Part shown: positions 10,542 through 46,079 of the stretch, piece after piece
Layout of the letters: every line of letters starts with the position of its first letter
Numbering within the stretch: the first letter of the stretch is position 1
Origin: Syngnathus acus
Lineage: Eukaryota; Chordata; Actinopteri; Syngnathiformes; Syngnathidae
Reading direction: 5' to 3'
DNA: 64,000 nucleotides
Assembly: GCF_901709675.1 (NCBI RefSeq)
Contig: NC_051094.1
Coordinates: forward strand, 5,483,001-5,547,000
The notes under the pieces: model-generated
The model's database searches: none
The model's input: the letters and a program-made list of their open reading frames with translations, nothing else
What the model was told of the DNA's origin: nothing
Made by a program: the position numbers and the translations under genes

Positions 10542-13500
10542 TTCAAAAAAAAAGTCACGGGTTTGCGGGCGGCCGTCGCACCTTCAAATGGGTTCACGGT
10601 CGTAATGACCCTAGCAGGGCAAACGTAATCAGAGTCAAGTGGCAGAGGCCAAACATCAGGTTGTCAAGTGCGTTCGAGACTTAAAAGGTAAAGGTAAAGA
10701 CCCAATGATTGTCACACACACATCTGGGTGTGGTGAAATCTGTCTCTGCATTTAACCCCTATGGAGGCCACGAATGAGCCAACCTGAGGAGGCCCAATGG
10801 AGAGGCGGGCCCCGAGGCATGGGAATGGCCGTGGTCTTTGGGCGTGGCTTCCACTCACGGCAGATTCCTTGCCCCGGCTTCACGACAGCACAGAAGCTCG
10901 CCACCTCTGCCCCTCCCACGTGCGCGCACATAAGCATGCGCCCGCGGGGTGCCGAGCCTCGGGGAGAGACGCCCTACTCGAAATTTGCATATCGCTATGC
11001 AAATAAGCAGCGCCGTGGACACGGCAACAAGAAAGGTTCTTTGCCTCATTTCTTTCAGAGCCATTTGAAGTCACCTCGCACCTCTCCGTAACCGCGAAAA
11101 TCAGCGTCGGCCTCCGGCTCGTCTTTTGCCAGGTTCGTCACGGTGCTTTGGGAAACGACGGCGGCACGTTGAGGATTTTGGATCTTCAAACAAGTCCACA
11201 CGGGCTTTCGTTTCATTTTCGTTTACTTTTTCCGATATGGCGGCCAAAGAACTCGTGGAGCTGACAGAGATCTCCAACAAAGCAACGACCAACAGTGACG
11301 ACTACATTTTCAGGAAACGCTTTTGTACGTAACCAACGAACTGGAAGCAGGATATTTGTTGGTGGACAATTTTTATTTATTTTTTCTTTCTTAAAACACC
11401 GCTCAAGACATCTGTGAGCAAACGTGCTTTCTAAGAAGACATTTTTACCTCACTGTCACGTGTTTTTGTAAAACGTGACAGTCATCTCCGAACCTGACCT
11501 TTGTCTTTTCATAGACATCGGTGACAATTTCATCCAGGGTGAGCCCAGCGTGCGCGCCTTTGTCAACATCTGCGACAATTTGGTCTCATCATTGCCCTGA
11601 TGTGCGTTTTTTCCCTTCACGCAGTCGGCGATTTGGAGTCTTAGACTGCACCAACGTAGACGTATCCCACCACACATCGCCCAAATGTCCGTTGTCACAC
11701 ACGACGCTGTCTTGCAAAAAGCAGCTTGCCGTAGCCATTACTTGTCACTCACACACACAAAACTTGACCAAAACGGATCCTTGAAAACGTTCCAAAGTCA
11801 TTCATGAAGAAATAAATGCCAAATTGACAAGGGTAGTACGTGGAATTAACCTGCTGTGCATTTGGATTGGGAGTCACTTGGCGTTAGAGCCGCTTGCTTT
11901 AGTTTGGGCTTGCAGAATGCAAAGCACCCCCCATCCCCCCCGCACCCCTAAAAAAAGAAAAATAATGCGCGAGAATGCATGTCGGTGTGGATGATTTTAC
12001 GCAGCAACAAGTTCACTTGAGGAGTGGGTGGGGTGGGGGTGGGGGGACAACGGCACGCGGCGGAGGCAAGAAGTCAAGTTGCCTCCAGCACATGGCGCAA
12101 GCCCATTTCTGCGCAAATCAACGGAGCGTAGGCTACATGCCGTAGAATTGAAAGAAAGGAGGCGACAGAAAGATCAACTCACCCACAGAGAATCGGAGCA
12201 CCTGCAGATCTGTGGATGCGCAGCGCCCCCCTCAAAAGAATGATGCTAAGAATAATGATCAAAGAAACAAACTTGGTGTGCAACTCCTCAGCGGTACGCT
12301 CGTTTCATCCCTCGCACACCCCCAAAAAAAGCAAGTGCAGGGATGGGATGGGGTGTCCAAAAGACAAAAGGCTGTCGGGGTGGGGAGGGGTGGGGGGGCG
12401 CAGGTTTTGCTCAGTCGCGCTCTGCCCCTCTGGAGGCTCGCCTTGTGGCTCGCGCGGCGCTCGCTCGGCGCCTTTTTAAAGCGACGGGAGGGGGGGTGGG
12501 GGGTTGAGTGAGAGAGCGCGCGAGCGCAGGGTAGTGGGGGGGGGGGGGGGGCAGGGGAGCAGCGCGGATGAGGGGGCGTGGGTGCACAGCACGATCGCCT
12601 GTCGTCATGGCGCCCCCCCCCCCTTTTGCAATGAGAGCGCGAAAAGGATGGAGCTTACGTCTTGCGGACAGCCGGGCCACTTACACCACCACTGAAGCAA
12701 TTCGCACTCGTGTTGAGTAAAAGGCTGCGACCGAAAACCTTCTCCATCCAAGTCAGGCCAGCCAAGACTAGAGATAGGGTTAGAGTTGTAAGTGATGAGA
12801 GGAGACGATGTACGGCAACTGGAGCGCAGCACATTCGCCAGCCGGCTACTAGCGTGCACTTGAGCCGACCCGCCTCTGCTTTCCATCTTTCACCCTGCCA
12901 ATGTGATGGCGTGCGTGGGTGCTTCCAGAAAACGGGCAAGCCCAGCAAGGCGCTGTCACTTCCCCACGACATCATGGTGACCATCTCCGCTGCACGTGCT
13001 CATGCTTTCCGCCCAGACCAGATACAGCACGTACAAGATGCGGGCCTTCAAGTCAGCACGGGTGAAGTTGGAGCGGAGGGTTGCCAATGTCTTTTTTGAA
13101 AGACAAAGAGCGGGCGAACCAAAGTTGGAGTATGTTTAAATGGGAGGACGTGGACACTTTAAGGTTCAGGTGGGTAGGGACCAGAAACCTACGAGAGTTT
13201 TCCCGCATGCTGCAACACACCCAATTGGAGGGATCAGGATGGTTTTAGGATCGAACGGCGCTTGCCGACGAGCTGCTGCAGGACGTGGGGTGCCCGAGCC
13301 TAAACAATCAATCCATGATCCAAATCGTTGGGAAGTGATCTATCATTGCACCTCGAGACAACATGATTACTTGATAAAAAAATGTTTCCTTCTTAGAGGC
13401 AGCATAATCCATCAAGGGAAGCAAACGCGGGTACGTTTCCTAACAGGCAGCCAAAGCACTTTTGGCTTTCTTCTTTTCTTTTTTTGTGAACCAAGGATAT

Positions 13501-15117
13501 GTCCACACACCCACACGCACACGCACGCATGTCATTATGTGGATGACTTCCTGCGTGAGTGCTGCCATCTGCCCTCTCATAAAGCCGCGCGTGCGGATTG
13601 CCATGCAAAGCCCCTCGTGCTCAGCGTCATTGCGCATGGCGGCGTCGGTGGCTCGTCTGGATTCCCGCTTATCAGATTCACCCACTGAAGCTCAAAGAAA
13701 ATGGTCTGGGTGGGGTATATCTTTCACAGGGCAACTAGGTGAGCTTCCGTATGAGGCAGCAAAAGGCTCTCAAAGGGCTCGACGAGATGAGGGACTTGCC
13801 CTGATCGCAACCGGGCAAGGCTTGGGAGAACCTCCAGAGGGTGCCAAAGTGCCAGCGTGCTGGCTTGGCTGGACTTTGCCGTGTGCTTCAAAGCAAACAC
13901 TGGACTGCCTCAAATTGTAAGGATCTGACCGGTGAACATGAGGGATGTTTAGGAGGCAGAGTCCATGACATTCAAAATATCAGCCGGCGAATTAGTCAAA
14001 GAAGCGCTTATCATTCACAGTTACAACTTAGAGAGCGTATCGAAATTCCAACTTGAACTGGAGGAAGGAAGGAAGGAAGGAAGGAAGGCTCTTTTGGGAA
14101 CGAAAAGGAGCAATCCTCCAGCCAAAGTCCGAGGGCCGCCGCAAGTGGTTGCCTCTCTTGTCCGGCACGCAGGAAGGCTGCCACGTGCTGCGCTGACAGG
14201 TGTGCCACTATTTATTCCTTCATTAGGCCCTTTTTGGCCATTCATTTCAGTCTCCATGGCGACATCCAATGGGGCCATTCTGCCGCCAGTCGAGAACAAA
14301 GCGAAAAGCAATGAAGACGCATCAGTGAGAAGAAGACAAACACTTCAACTTGGATGAAGGAGGAGCAGCAGGCCAGAACATCGTTACTGGTTTTACTCAA
14401 CTTGGAAGAGAATATAAAGACTCAAAAATCATCTCTCTCAAGTCTGTTAAAAGTGACCACTATTTGTAAGAAACATCAATTCGACATTTGATTTGCCTCG
14501 GCGGGTGGAGCCAAATCTGGCCCCCGAGCTGCCAGTTTAACACCCGAGACTTCTTGATTCCTCCCAAGCCTGTTAGCACATATTGGATATTTGGTTTAGT
14601 TTTAGATATCTTAACGTATGGAATGTTCTTACAAGTGCGCTATCAGTTTTTTAATTAACGCCACTTAAAAGAACATAAATCAAGTATACATCATTTATTC
14701 CTATACCTGTGCCGCTACCATGTCAACGCAAGTCTGGCATTCAAAAGGAGCAACCGCTGGATTTTTTTAACGGCCATTTCTGATATTAGCAGAGTAAAAT
14801 TTGTTAAGCGTCTCAGTGGGCAATTAATAATTTCAACAATAAAATTAACTTTTTGGGATCTTTAGGACAAATTTAAAAAAATAATGAGTTACAGGCAGAG
14901 CATGTGACGCTTTTATACTTCACTTTGTAAATAATACTTTGTCTTTTGTTGAACATGACAGAAAAGCATCAGACATTATTTTTACATCATTGTCACTAAT
15001 GCAAGGGGACTGGTGAGAAATCATCCATTTTAATACATGTCAAACAGGTGAATTCAGTGCTCGGGCCCTACCTTAAACTCAAATTTGAGTTGAGCTCATT
15101 TCAAGTCTTAAGTCGCG

Positions 15118-15180
15118 AGGCAGGGAACACCCTGAACCGGTCGCCAGCCAATCGCCAAGCACACAGAAACCGACGGAAGG
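15118..15180 (+). repeat. fragment of the dispersed SINE family also found at 37949-38310
   Basis: The bases around ggaacaccctgaaccggt and the following gccagccaatcgc match the body of the longer element at 38040-38075. Only this fragment is preserved here. Confidence 0.6.
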
Positions 15181-15224
15181 CCTTCGTGCGCACACTGACC
15201 AACCACCTTTCGGAAGTTGGCACT

Positions 15225-15505
15225 TTTAGCCCGTTTCGCACTGGCTAACAAGTTCGCATGTGGCTGCCAACAACCAAGCACCTTTCAGCAATAAGCTCCG
15301 ATAGCCTGTTTCACACTAGCTAACAAGTTAGCATGTGGCTATCACCAACCCCCTTTCAGCAATAAGCACTGTTAGCCTGTTTCACGCGAGCTAACGAGTT
15401 AGCATGTGGCTATCACCAAGCACCTTTCAGCAATTAGCTCCGATAGCCTATTTCACACTGGTTAACGAGTTAACACGTGACTATCAACAACCAAGCATTT
15501 TTCAG
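15225..15505 (+). repeat. minisatellite, about four units of 71-76 bp with palindromic cores
   Basis: Units contain the run gctaac-aa/ga-gttagc followed by atgtggctatcaccaa and ctttcagcaataagc. The cores begin near 15241, 15317, 15387 and 15458. Each gctaac/gttagc pair is a 6-bp inverted repeat with a 2-base spacer. Confidence 0.85.
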
Positions 15506-18500
15506 TTTCAGTTGAGGAAAAACTAGCTCACCTCATCACTTCTTTTATTCCAGGATGACCTTCAGGGGCCACCTTTGCCTCCTCACTGAGCAAATGGCGC
15601 CTACTCTGCTTGCACAGGTGTGCCACACCGGCTCAGATTGGACTGAACCATTTCGTGCTAATTGAAAGGGTGTGAGTGCGTATGCGTACGCGCGCGCACG
15701 TGTGTCTGCGTGCGTTCAGGATTTGGCATCTTGACAAAGATGCCAAAAAAAGAAAACTGGACCATAAAAGCTGTGCGAGCAGTCTCAATTGGACGCCAAG
15801 CACTGATAATGTGTTTGTCTTCTTTAGCCCTTGAAACGGCCCCCTTTTTTGCCCCAGTCCCGGAATATTCCAACTGAGCCGCTTCAAGGGGACTTGACGT
15901 TCACAAAGTGACAGATGCATTCTAATCATATCATAATGAATAAATAATGAAATCATTTGATGGAAAGAAAAAAACTACAAGGACCAAACATTTAAGGGGA
16001 AATAGGATTAAATGTGTTGTCTTTTCATCCCGCTTCCTAACATAGCAGATGATTTCTGTGGCTGTTTTTTGCTTTGGTGAACTTTTTTAGGGGATTGTTG
16101 TTGTCTTGGCCACGGATGAGTTGATGATGAGGATGAGCCGTTTGTTGACTCTTTGCTCGCTACTCCAAATGAGTTCCATGCAGGAGACGGGAAATGAGAT
16201 GGTGATGCGTGCAGGCCTGTTTTGTTTGCTCAACCTTCAGCCAGAAGGCAAGCGAGGCGAGCATCTCGTCTTTTCTTCTTGGGCGTCAAATGAGTCCACT
16301 TGCAGCACTGAGAGACGGCTAGCGAGTGGGCGGCACCCATTAGGCGCAGCCACGCCGCGCCTAATAGACGGCCCGGCACTCCTCGTCCGTCGCCACTCGA
16401 GTGTCCAGATGATGTTTAGTCTTGTCGCCTTTGATCAGCGTGAGGCATTTGGGGCTGAACGGGAGACACGTACAAGACGGCCGCTGGTAAAAATGCTCGT
16501 TAGTGGACGCAAATTGGGCAGGACATGTTTTGAAAGGTGGATGTGAAAACAAGAGACTTTACGGGGCATCTCGGTCTCGGCTTAGGAGGAGCTTGACAGC
16601 GTGACAGGAGCCCCTTGGGCTTCAGGTTTGTAGAAAAGGTTTGCATTATTTCAAAGAGAAATATTTGCTCGTCGGAATGTTTGAAAAGACCATGACAGCT
16701 TCTCATTGCTCTTGTCCCAAGCAAGTGTCTTTGAAATGCAAAATTGTGATGGCCTGAGGGTGGGTGGGGTGGGTGGTCAAACTCTTGTGTTAGAAAACTT
16801 AGCTTTGGTTGGATGACATTTGGCTTCAAAGCATACATCGCTCGCCCCCGGCTGGAGACATTGCCGTTACCTCGCTGAGGTTCTTGAGCTTGCAAAACAA
16901 GTCGCTGGAGAAATACCCCGGTTATGCAGGCTACTCGGGCCTGGACTCTGGCCGGCCGACAGCACAAACATGTCTTCCACCCACTTGTATGACGCGCTTT
17001 TTGCATCGAGCAGGCAATCCAAACTGACAGGAAAGTGAGCTGTTTCAAAATGTTTGATGCGAGTTTGCATTGTTTTTCTCACCCGGGGTCGACACATAGG
17101 CCTCAACTGTGTGGACACGAGCCGGCCTCAAAATCACGGTGGACCTCAGAGAAGAACAGTGAGTGTTGGCGACTCAGGTGGGGATGTCCCAATGGACTTT
17201 AGGAGACAAAAGCAAGTCGCAAGCGACCACACAGAAAACGTTTTGGAGTCGCGGGTGCTTACAAACGGCGGGCCACCGTCTCGTTTTGCATGCACATGAA
17301 CAGACGGGCTGGCGTGCGAGTCGCTGCTAGGCAAGCATCCGTTCGGTCTTCCTTGTGCTCGTTACGTAAGCCTTGGACTTTTTCGCGTCTCTGGACGTGA
17401 CTCTCGAGTAATTGGAGCGGCGCCCTGTTGCCGACGGGACGCTCGGGTAATTCGAGCGACGATAAGGCGGAGGTTTCTACACCTGAGGTGTCACGTGGCG
17501 TATTGAGCGCGGACGGCGGCGTGCAGGTGCTGCGCCGGGCCCCGGTGGCGCCTCAGAACATACGTCGCCCCGGCGGGACACGCTTTCACTCTATCTCGCC
17601 CATCGCCCAAAAAGCTTTGCTCTCATGACACGCTTCCTGGACATAATGAGCTCCGTGGGCGTCTTGAAATGAACGAAGGGGGGGAGGGCGGTCCTCGGCA
17701 GCCGCAACGGTTTTATCCACGCTAACGTGACTGCGGGGCATTTCGGGACTTCTCGCGCTACATCGGCAGGAAGTAACACTCACTTTGTTTTTATTGTTAT
17801 TGCGCATTTGGATTAGTGACGCTCTATTTCAATTTTATTTGCATCTGTTTCACTAGGGGCCTTTTCTCTATCTTTATCGGCCACCATTTATACACTAATC
17901 TGCTTTTATTCGGGGTTGGGTTTTGTTTTTCTGTACCGGGACAGCAACTGGATTTTCTTTTTTTTAGAGGCTAAAAGAGGGCTGGACTGAAAAATGGGGC
18001 GGGGGTTGAGAAAAGAATGTTTAAATAGCTTCTAGAATATCAACTCTAATGCTGGAGGGGCTGAATTTTTTTTTCTTACCATTTTGATTTATGAAAGGCT
18101 GTTTCTTTCTGAGCGTATTGGAGAGTTTATTTTTTCAGACATTTGAGAAAGAGAAAAAAAAAGAGCTTCTTTTTTTTATTGTCATTCACAAACATTGACA
18201 AAGAATGAGTGCAAATCAGCCGGAGGAAGGAGAGGAAGAAGAAGAAGAGTAAGAAAAAGAAGAAGGCATCCTTCACACTCACAATTTCTGAAACGGTATG
18301 CTCGATGGCGCTGTACATTGCTTTACAAGCTACCAGACAAAATCACATCCAGGAAAGAAAATGAGCGGAAGCAAAGAGCAACGACAGCCTCTTCTACATT
18401 CAAAAGTAGAGTCCAAGGGGAAAACAAAACGCAAAAAGAATCCCATTGCTAAACATCATCATCATCATAAGCTGGTCCACAATCATTTCTGTACACTTGG

Positions 18501-19026
18501 CACCAATGTTTGATTCTCCATATTTGGCAACTCGATGCTCATTTGCATTTTGTTCCTCATTGCGCCTCCCTGTCCCCTATTGGCAAGGGATCGTTATAAA
18601 CAACGCATATATATATACTTGAATGGCGTCAAAGTACAAATTGGGATCAATGCAAATGTTGGAAGTGAAAAGAAGAGAGCACTGCAAACTTCCGACGTTC
18701 TCCAATGTTGCTTGCGGTTGGCAGCGGCGCCACCAATGGCCAAGAAAATCCAATGAGAATAATTGACACCCCCCATCAAAAAAAAAAAAAAATCAAAGAG
18801 GAAATCCTCAAATACTCATAAATGGCTTGTCAAAGAAAATACGCCGCCTTGCAGGCTAATTGTCCCCGAAAAAAAATGGATTCATTGCTTTTGATTGATG
18901 CTTTTGTCTTCAAATTTTCCTGAGCTAAATTTATCTCGTACATACGTGAATGTCGTGTTGCCCAGGCCTGGCGAAAAGTCACAAAAACAGCAGCAGCAAA
19001 AAAGCTTTGATTCTTCTTTCCTTTCT

Positions 19027-19032
19027 TTTATT
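19027..19032 (-). terminator. possible poly(A) signal of ksr2
   Basis: AATAAA on the minus strand about 500 bases after the ksr2 stop codon. No other evidence fixes the transcript end. Confidence 0.3.
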
Positions 19033-19530
19033 TTTCAGAGCCAACCATTTGAAGGAGCATGATATGATTGTCTGTTTTGTTTTGCTTTTTGGTGGTGGTG
19101 GTGGTGGTGGTGGGGGGGGGGGGGTGTTGCAGCTCAGATGAGGCGCCTGTCAATCAATTGAGCCACAATGGTGCTTGATTAAAAAAAAAAAAAAAGCTCA
19201 CTTGGCAGACGACATTTTCCATTTTGGGGCAAATCATAAGCCAGTCATTACAAAAAAGGAGAGTAAAACTTTGTTAAAGTTCCAGAGAAGACGAAAGAAC
19301 TCATGAAGGTTCGGCACTTTCACATTTCAACGTCCGGAAGAAAGCATTCATGCGGTACGGCGCTGACAAGCAAAAGCTACGAGGAAAAAAAAATAAGAAC
19401 CCAACGGCCATTAAAGCTCAACGTGGAGAAAATGAGCCAAGAGGGATATACGGATACTGGTCACGCGCACTCAACTGTACAACAGTCGCGTTGCCCGCAA
19501 AGAATCGCTCGAGGGTGGGCGGGCGCTTTT

Positions 19531-41878
<22,348 letters not shown>

Positions 41879-41887
41879 CGTTCCCAT

Positions 41888-43118
41888 CCACGCACATGCA
41901 CGCACAAGCCTCTCCTCTCCTCTTCTCTCCTCTCCTCTCCTCTGCGTGCGTGCGGCTGTTGTCACGCGCGAGGAGAAAAGAGCCAAAGAGGTGGCAGGAG
42001 GCGTCGCGGCTCCATCACGGATGAAGATGACGATGCTGATGCTGCCTCATCACGGTGGTGATGGAAGAGGAGGAGGAGGAGGAGGAGCTCGCAGGATGGC
42101 GGCCGGCTGGCCAGCAGTACGACGACTTCGAGGGTCGCGGAGGCTCCGAAATGGAGAGACGCAGTAGGGGGATGGGAGGGAGGGGGGGGGGGGGGTCTTG
42201 GGGCGGGGATGTCCCTCAAAGCGGTTCAAGGCGATTTGCAAGGTGGTGATGGTGCGGGGTACTCCCCCGACATGTTAGCCGTCTATCAAAGCAGCGAAAA
42301 TCTCGCGAGATCACAACCGAAACTCCGAGGGCGGGGAGGGGGTGGAAAAAAGTACAGTTCCAACTTTGAACTCTTCAGCTCATTGCTATTTCAAAACGTT
42401 TTGAAACTATCAAAAGAAAAGCACAAAATTAGTTTGGACTGACCTCGGATTTCCACACTTTCCGAAATTATTATACGCAGTTCCCAAAATTAGCCGTCGG
42501 AAATGGATGGATGGTTTTAATTTTTGTGGATACCCTATTTACAATACCTAAGCATTCCTTACACATTCTAAAAACACGATTCCAGATTTGGGGTAGGCAC
42601 AGGATGGTATTATCATTTATTTTAATTATAAAATATATATTTTCATGAAAATTAGATGAAATATTTATTAAAAATAAATAAAAGGGTTGATATGATTTAG
42701 CATTTTGGAGAATATCACATAATGACATTAACTGTAAATGCGAGAAAACAATTCTGTTTTTAAAATGGACTTTTGCGCAATTCCCATACACTATGCATTC
42801 TTTATTCATTCATCTCATTTATGAGGGCTAAAGTTACATAAAAATATGTCCTGTAATGATAGAAGAAATATCCCCAATGATTTACTTATATATTTTCAAG
42901 AATATCTTAATAATGTTTCGAAAATATCCAGCTCAACGTGTCAAGCGTTTTCCCCAAATTTCTACAATTCCATGTCCACAATACCGGAAAAGGACTTACC
43001 AGGCTGTGACGTCTATTCCGGTTTGTGTTGCGCGCGGTAAATACGGCGAGTTGGAGTGGCGTCAAAGTTGCCGCCGTGGCGTCCCGCTGACGTTTTCTTT
43101 CCGTTCCACGATAACGTG
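41888..43118. other. ksr2-rfc5 divergent promoter region
   Basis: About 1.2 kb between the two divergent start codons. The ksr2 side (41890-42360) is GC-rich with GAG and GGGG runs. The middle (about 42460-42960) is strongly AT-rich with no motif or gene I can recognise. The rfc5 side (about 43010-43118) is CpG-rich. No TATA box is obvious next to either ATG. Confidence 0.55.
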
Positions 43119-45865
43119 ATGGCCGCCACCGCGAAAACACCGCTGAAATCCACAAACTTACCCTGGTGAGCGAGACGCGGCGTCGCCGAGCCAAGTTAGC
43201 CAAAGTCGCAAGGCTAACGTAGCATAGCTTAGCTTCTCTTACCTTCGCAGTTCGGCAAGTCCGCTTCCGTTTTCATCCTTGCCTACTTCAACCGCTTCAT
43301 TCGAGTTTTCAGTTTATATCCTGTGCACGGTAGCAGAATTACTTTAAGCTTGACATCTTCCAGTGGACTTCGGCTTCCCTCACCGCGGCCGCGGGAAACC
43401 AACACCAACAACGGATGTTTAAGTGTTTCTTGCCTGTAGTTGGCGCTACACTGCGCCCGTTTGAAAAAAGAAAATTATGTCGAAGTTTAACTGTCATTGT
43501 GCTCGCTGAAATTGTAGTTGATGAATAATTAAGTGATTTATTAACGTATTGTACAAATCCATGAATCTGGAGCCTTTCACCTGTAAATATTCTCCCATTT
43601 CTTCCTCCGTGTTTTTTTTTTTAAGCAAACACCTGCTTTTACAACAATTGACATTTTTGCTCATTTTCCAACCAAATTAGGAGCTGCGTTGTCATCGTTT
43701 TTGTATCTGCTTTTCTGTTTGAAATAACGAATGAAAGGAAAGAAATCTGTTTATGTTTTCCCCGAATGGTGGATTAAACTGGACAACATGGCTACTCCTT
43801 AGTTGCCGCCCTAATCCAAAGCAGCAATGAATCGCCACACGTATCAGGGAGTGCTGAAGAGCGCATCCTCGCACATGCACTTGTTTATTGAACCGCTTGC
43901 GCTCCAGGGTGGAAAAATACAGACCGCAGAAACTGGACGACCTGATCTCACACAAAGACATTCTCAGCACCAGTAAGTCGAAAGCCACGGGTGAGCGGCG
44001 AGATGAAAAGTGACGCGGTCAAATAACACGCAGGCATTTTTATTTTATTTTTTCCTACACGAATTTGCAGTCCAGAAGTTCATCAGCGAAGACCGACTGC
44101 CACATCTGCTGTTGTACGGGCCGCCCGGGACCGGCAAGACATCCACTATCTTGGCCTGCGCCAAGCAGCTATACAAGGGCAAGGAGTTCAACTCCATGGT
44201 TCTGGAGGTACGTCTCCTCGGCCCGTTCGGAGGCGCCGGGCTGCGTTCTGACCGAAGCTGGCGTTGCAGCTCAATGCGTCGGACGACCGAGGCATCGACG
44301 TGGTGCGAGGGCCCGTCCTGAGCTTCGCCAGCACCAGAACCATCTTCAAGTAAGACGCGGCTCGCAAGCTTTTGGGTGCGAGTGGCACGCCGGTTTCTTT
44401 CCCCGTGGCGACGAGGAATCATCTTTCATCATTCGTCCTCACTCCCAGCGCTCTCTCGAGCAGGGAGCGGGCGAGCGAGCGGCTCTTGACGGCTTCCCGT
44501 GTGCTTCCCGTGCCCGTTCAGGAAAGGGTTCAAATTGGTGATCCTGGACGAGGCCGACGCCATGACGCAGGATGCCCAGAACGCCTTGCGGCGCGGTGAG
44601 CCTCGTGCCGGCCAAAGGCGTCCCTCTCGATGAGCGCTTCTCACGTGTTGCCGTCACCCACGCCAGTAATGGAGAAGTACACGGAGAACGCCCGCTTCTG
44701 CCTGATCTGCAACTACCTGTCCAAAATCATCCCGGCGTTGCAGTCTCGCTGCACGCGCTTCCGCTTCGGACCGCTATCGCCCGAGCAGATGATCCCCAGG
44801 CTGCAGCACGTCATCCAGCAGGAGAGGTCGGTGGCCGCCGGCCCAAACACCAAAAAACACTTTGACCTCGGGAGTGAGTGGGTCATCACAGCGCACGCTG
44901 AGTTTGTGATGGCCTCCACGCGGATTGGAGGAGAGGCTCTGACGAGGCGACGTTAGCGACAAGCGCGAGTTTACGACAGCCTTCTTCTTTGTGTCCAGCG
45001 TGGACGTCACTCCGGATGGAATGAAGGCGCTGGTGGCTCTGTCGTCGGGCGACATGCGGCGATGCCTCAACATCCTGCAGGTGCCGCCCTCCGTCTTTTC
45101 CTCCCGGCGGCCATGTGATGCTTTTGCTTGACACGCCTGCCTTTGCAGAGCACGAGCATGGCATACAGCCGCATCACCGAGGACACGGCCTACGCCTGCA
45201 CGGGACAGCCGCTGCGCTCCGACATCGCTAACATCCTGGACTGGTCACTCAACAAAGACTTTGGCACCGCCTATAAGCGTAAGTCCCAACGTTGACACTG
45301 GCGCATTCGGATCCGACTGGACAAACGGATCTGAGGAAGGCTGAAAAACTCTTTGGGCAGCCGGTCAAAAAGTCAATTTACAGAAAGCGCTTATGGTGGG
45401 TCACTGCCTCCCCCCCTCATTTGTCTTTTGCACGTCCACCAGAGATCCTGGAGTTGAAGACGCTGAAAGGTTTAGCGCTGCAGGACATCCTCACGCGGGT
45501 CCACCTGCTCATCCACAGAGGTACGTACATTTTGAGCCAACGCCAACTGTGAGCTGCGCTGGTTCATCCTGAGCTGCATTCCAAATGAGCGCTGTTGTTG
45601 TGTTTTCTTTTCTCGGTTTGCCAATGGTTTAAAAAGTGGACTTACCGCCCTCGGTGCGCATGAACCTCCTCATCAAGCTGGCGGACGTGGAGTAAGTGCG
45701 CGTGCGCGACGTGGCCAAAAGGCAAAGCCGGCCCGCGCTGACCCGCCGCCCGCTCTGGTTTTTAGGCACCGGCTGGCATCGGGCACCAGCGAGAAGATCC
45801 AGCTGAGCTCCATGGTGGCGGCATTCCAGGTGGCGCGCAACCTGCTGCTTAGCGAGGCCCAGTGA
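43119..45865 (+). CDS. rfc5: replication factor C subunit 5 (36-kDa clamp loader subunit), complete
   Basis: AAA+ subunit of the RFC clamp loader, which opens PCNA and loads it on primed DNA; also part of alternative loaders. Exons: 43119-43165, 43908-43972, 44071-44207, 44270-44349, 44522-44595, 44667-44826, 44999-45080, 45149-45278, 45443-45520, 45637-45691, 45766-45865. They total 1008 nt, 335 residues plus stop (human 340). Seen: Walker A GPPGTGKTS near residue 60, Walker B LVILDEAD, the SRC arginine-finger motif (LQSRCTRF) and a conserved end (EKIQLSSMVAAFQVARNLL). The LDEAD box and the synteny point to RFC5 rather than RFC2, 3 or 4. Every junction phase agrees and all donors are GT. Several introns are only 60-75 nt. 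The acceptor at 45635-45636 follows an aaaaa run, with its pyrimidine tract further upstream. Confidence 0.97.
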
Positions 45866-46073
45866 CGCTCAATTGTGAGTGCTGCGGACGCAGTCTTTCC
45901 TCAACCAATTTCTTGACTAAACTAAACGCGGAGAAGAAAAACAAAAACACTTCATTGCAGCATCGTTTTTGGATCAAAGTTACTCATGTTTTATTCGGCA
46001 AGCATAACAACATAAAACAATTTCAAAAATAATCATTTGTTTTCCACATATGTACCCAATTTGATCTTTTTCA

Positions 46074-46079
46074 AATAAA
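46074..46079 (+). terminator. poly(A) signal of rfc5
   Basis: AATAAA about 210 bases after the rfc5 stop codon, followed by a T-rich stretch. Confidence 0.6.

Larger units (their letters stand above)
9814..19530. other. nos1-ksr2 intergenic region
   Basis: There is no supported coding exon here. The region contains upstream nos1 sequence, where a 5'-UTR exon or promoter is expected but not placed. The best promoter candidate is the GC-rich, G-run-rich stretch at about 12380-12620. It also holds a 59-bp direct duplication (10443-10541), a fragment of a dispersed teleost repeat (about 10684-10770), a (GGAA)n run (about 14062-14088), a 71-76-bp minisatellite (15225-15505), a possible Z-DNA tract (15673-15705), purine-rich tracts at 18150-18262 and a (GGT)n/G run at 19090-19125. 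The last few hundred bases should include the ksr2 3' UTR. Confidence 0.6.

Noticed and set aside
13140-13688. 182-codon plus-strand frame in the intergenic region
   Set aside because: It runs through CA-rich and T-rich stretches and the translation resembles nothing; a chance frame.
18605-18616. Short (AT)n run
   Set aside because: Too short to be informative.
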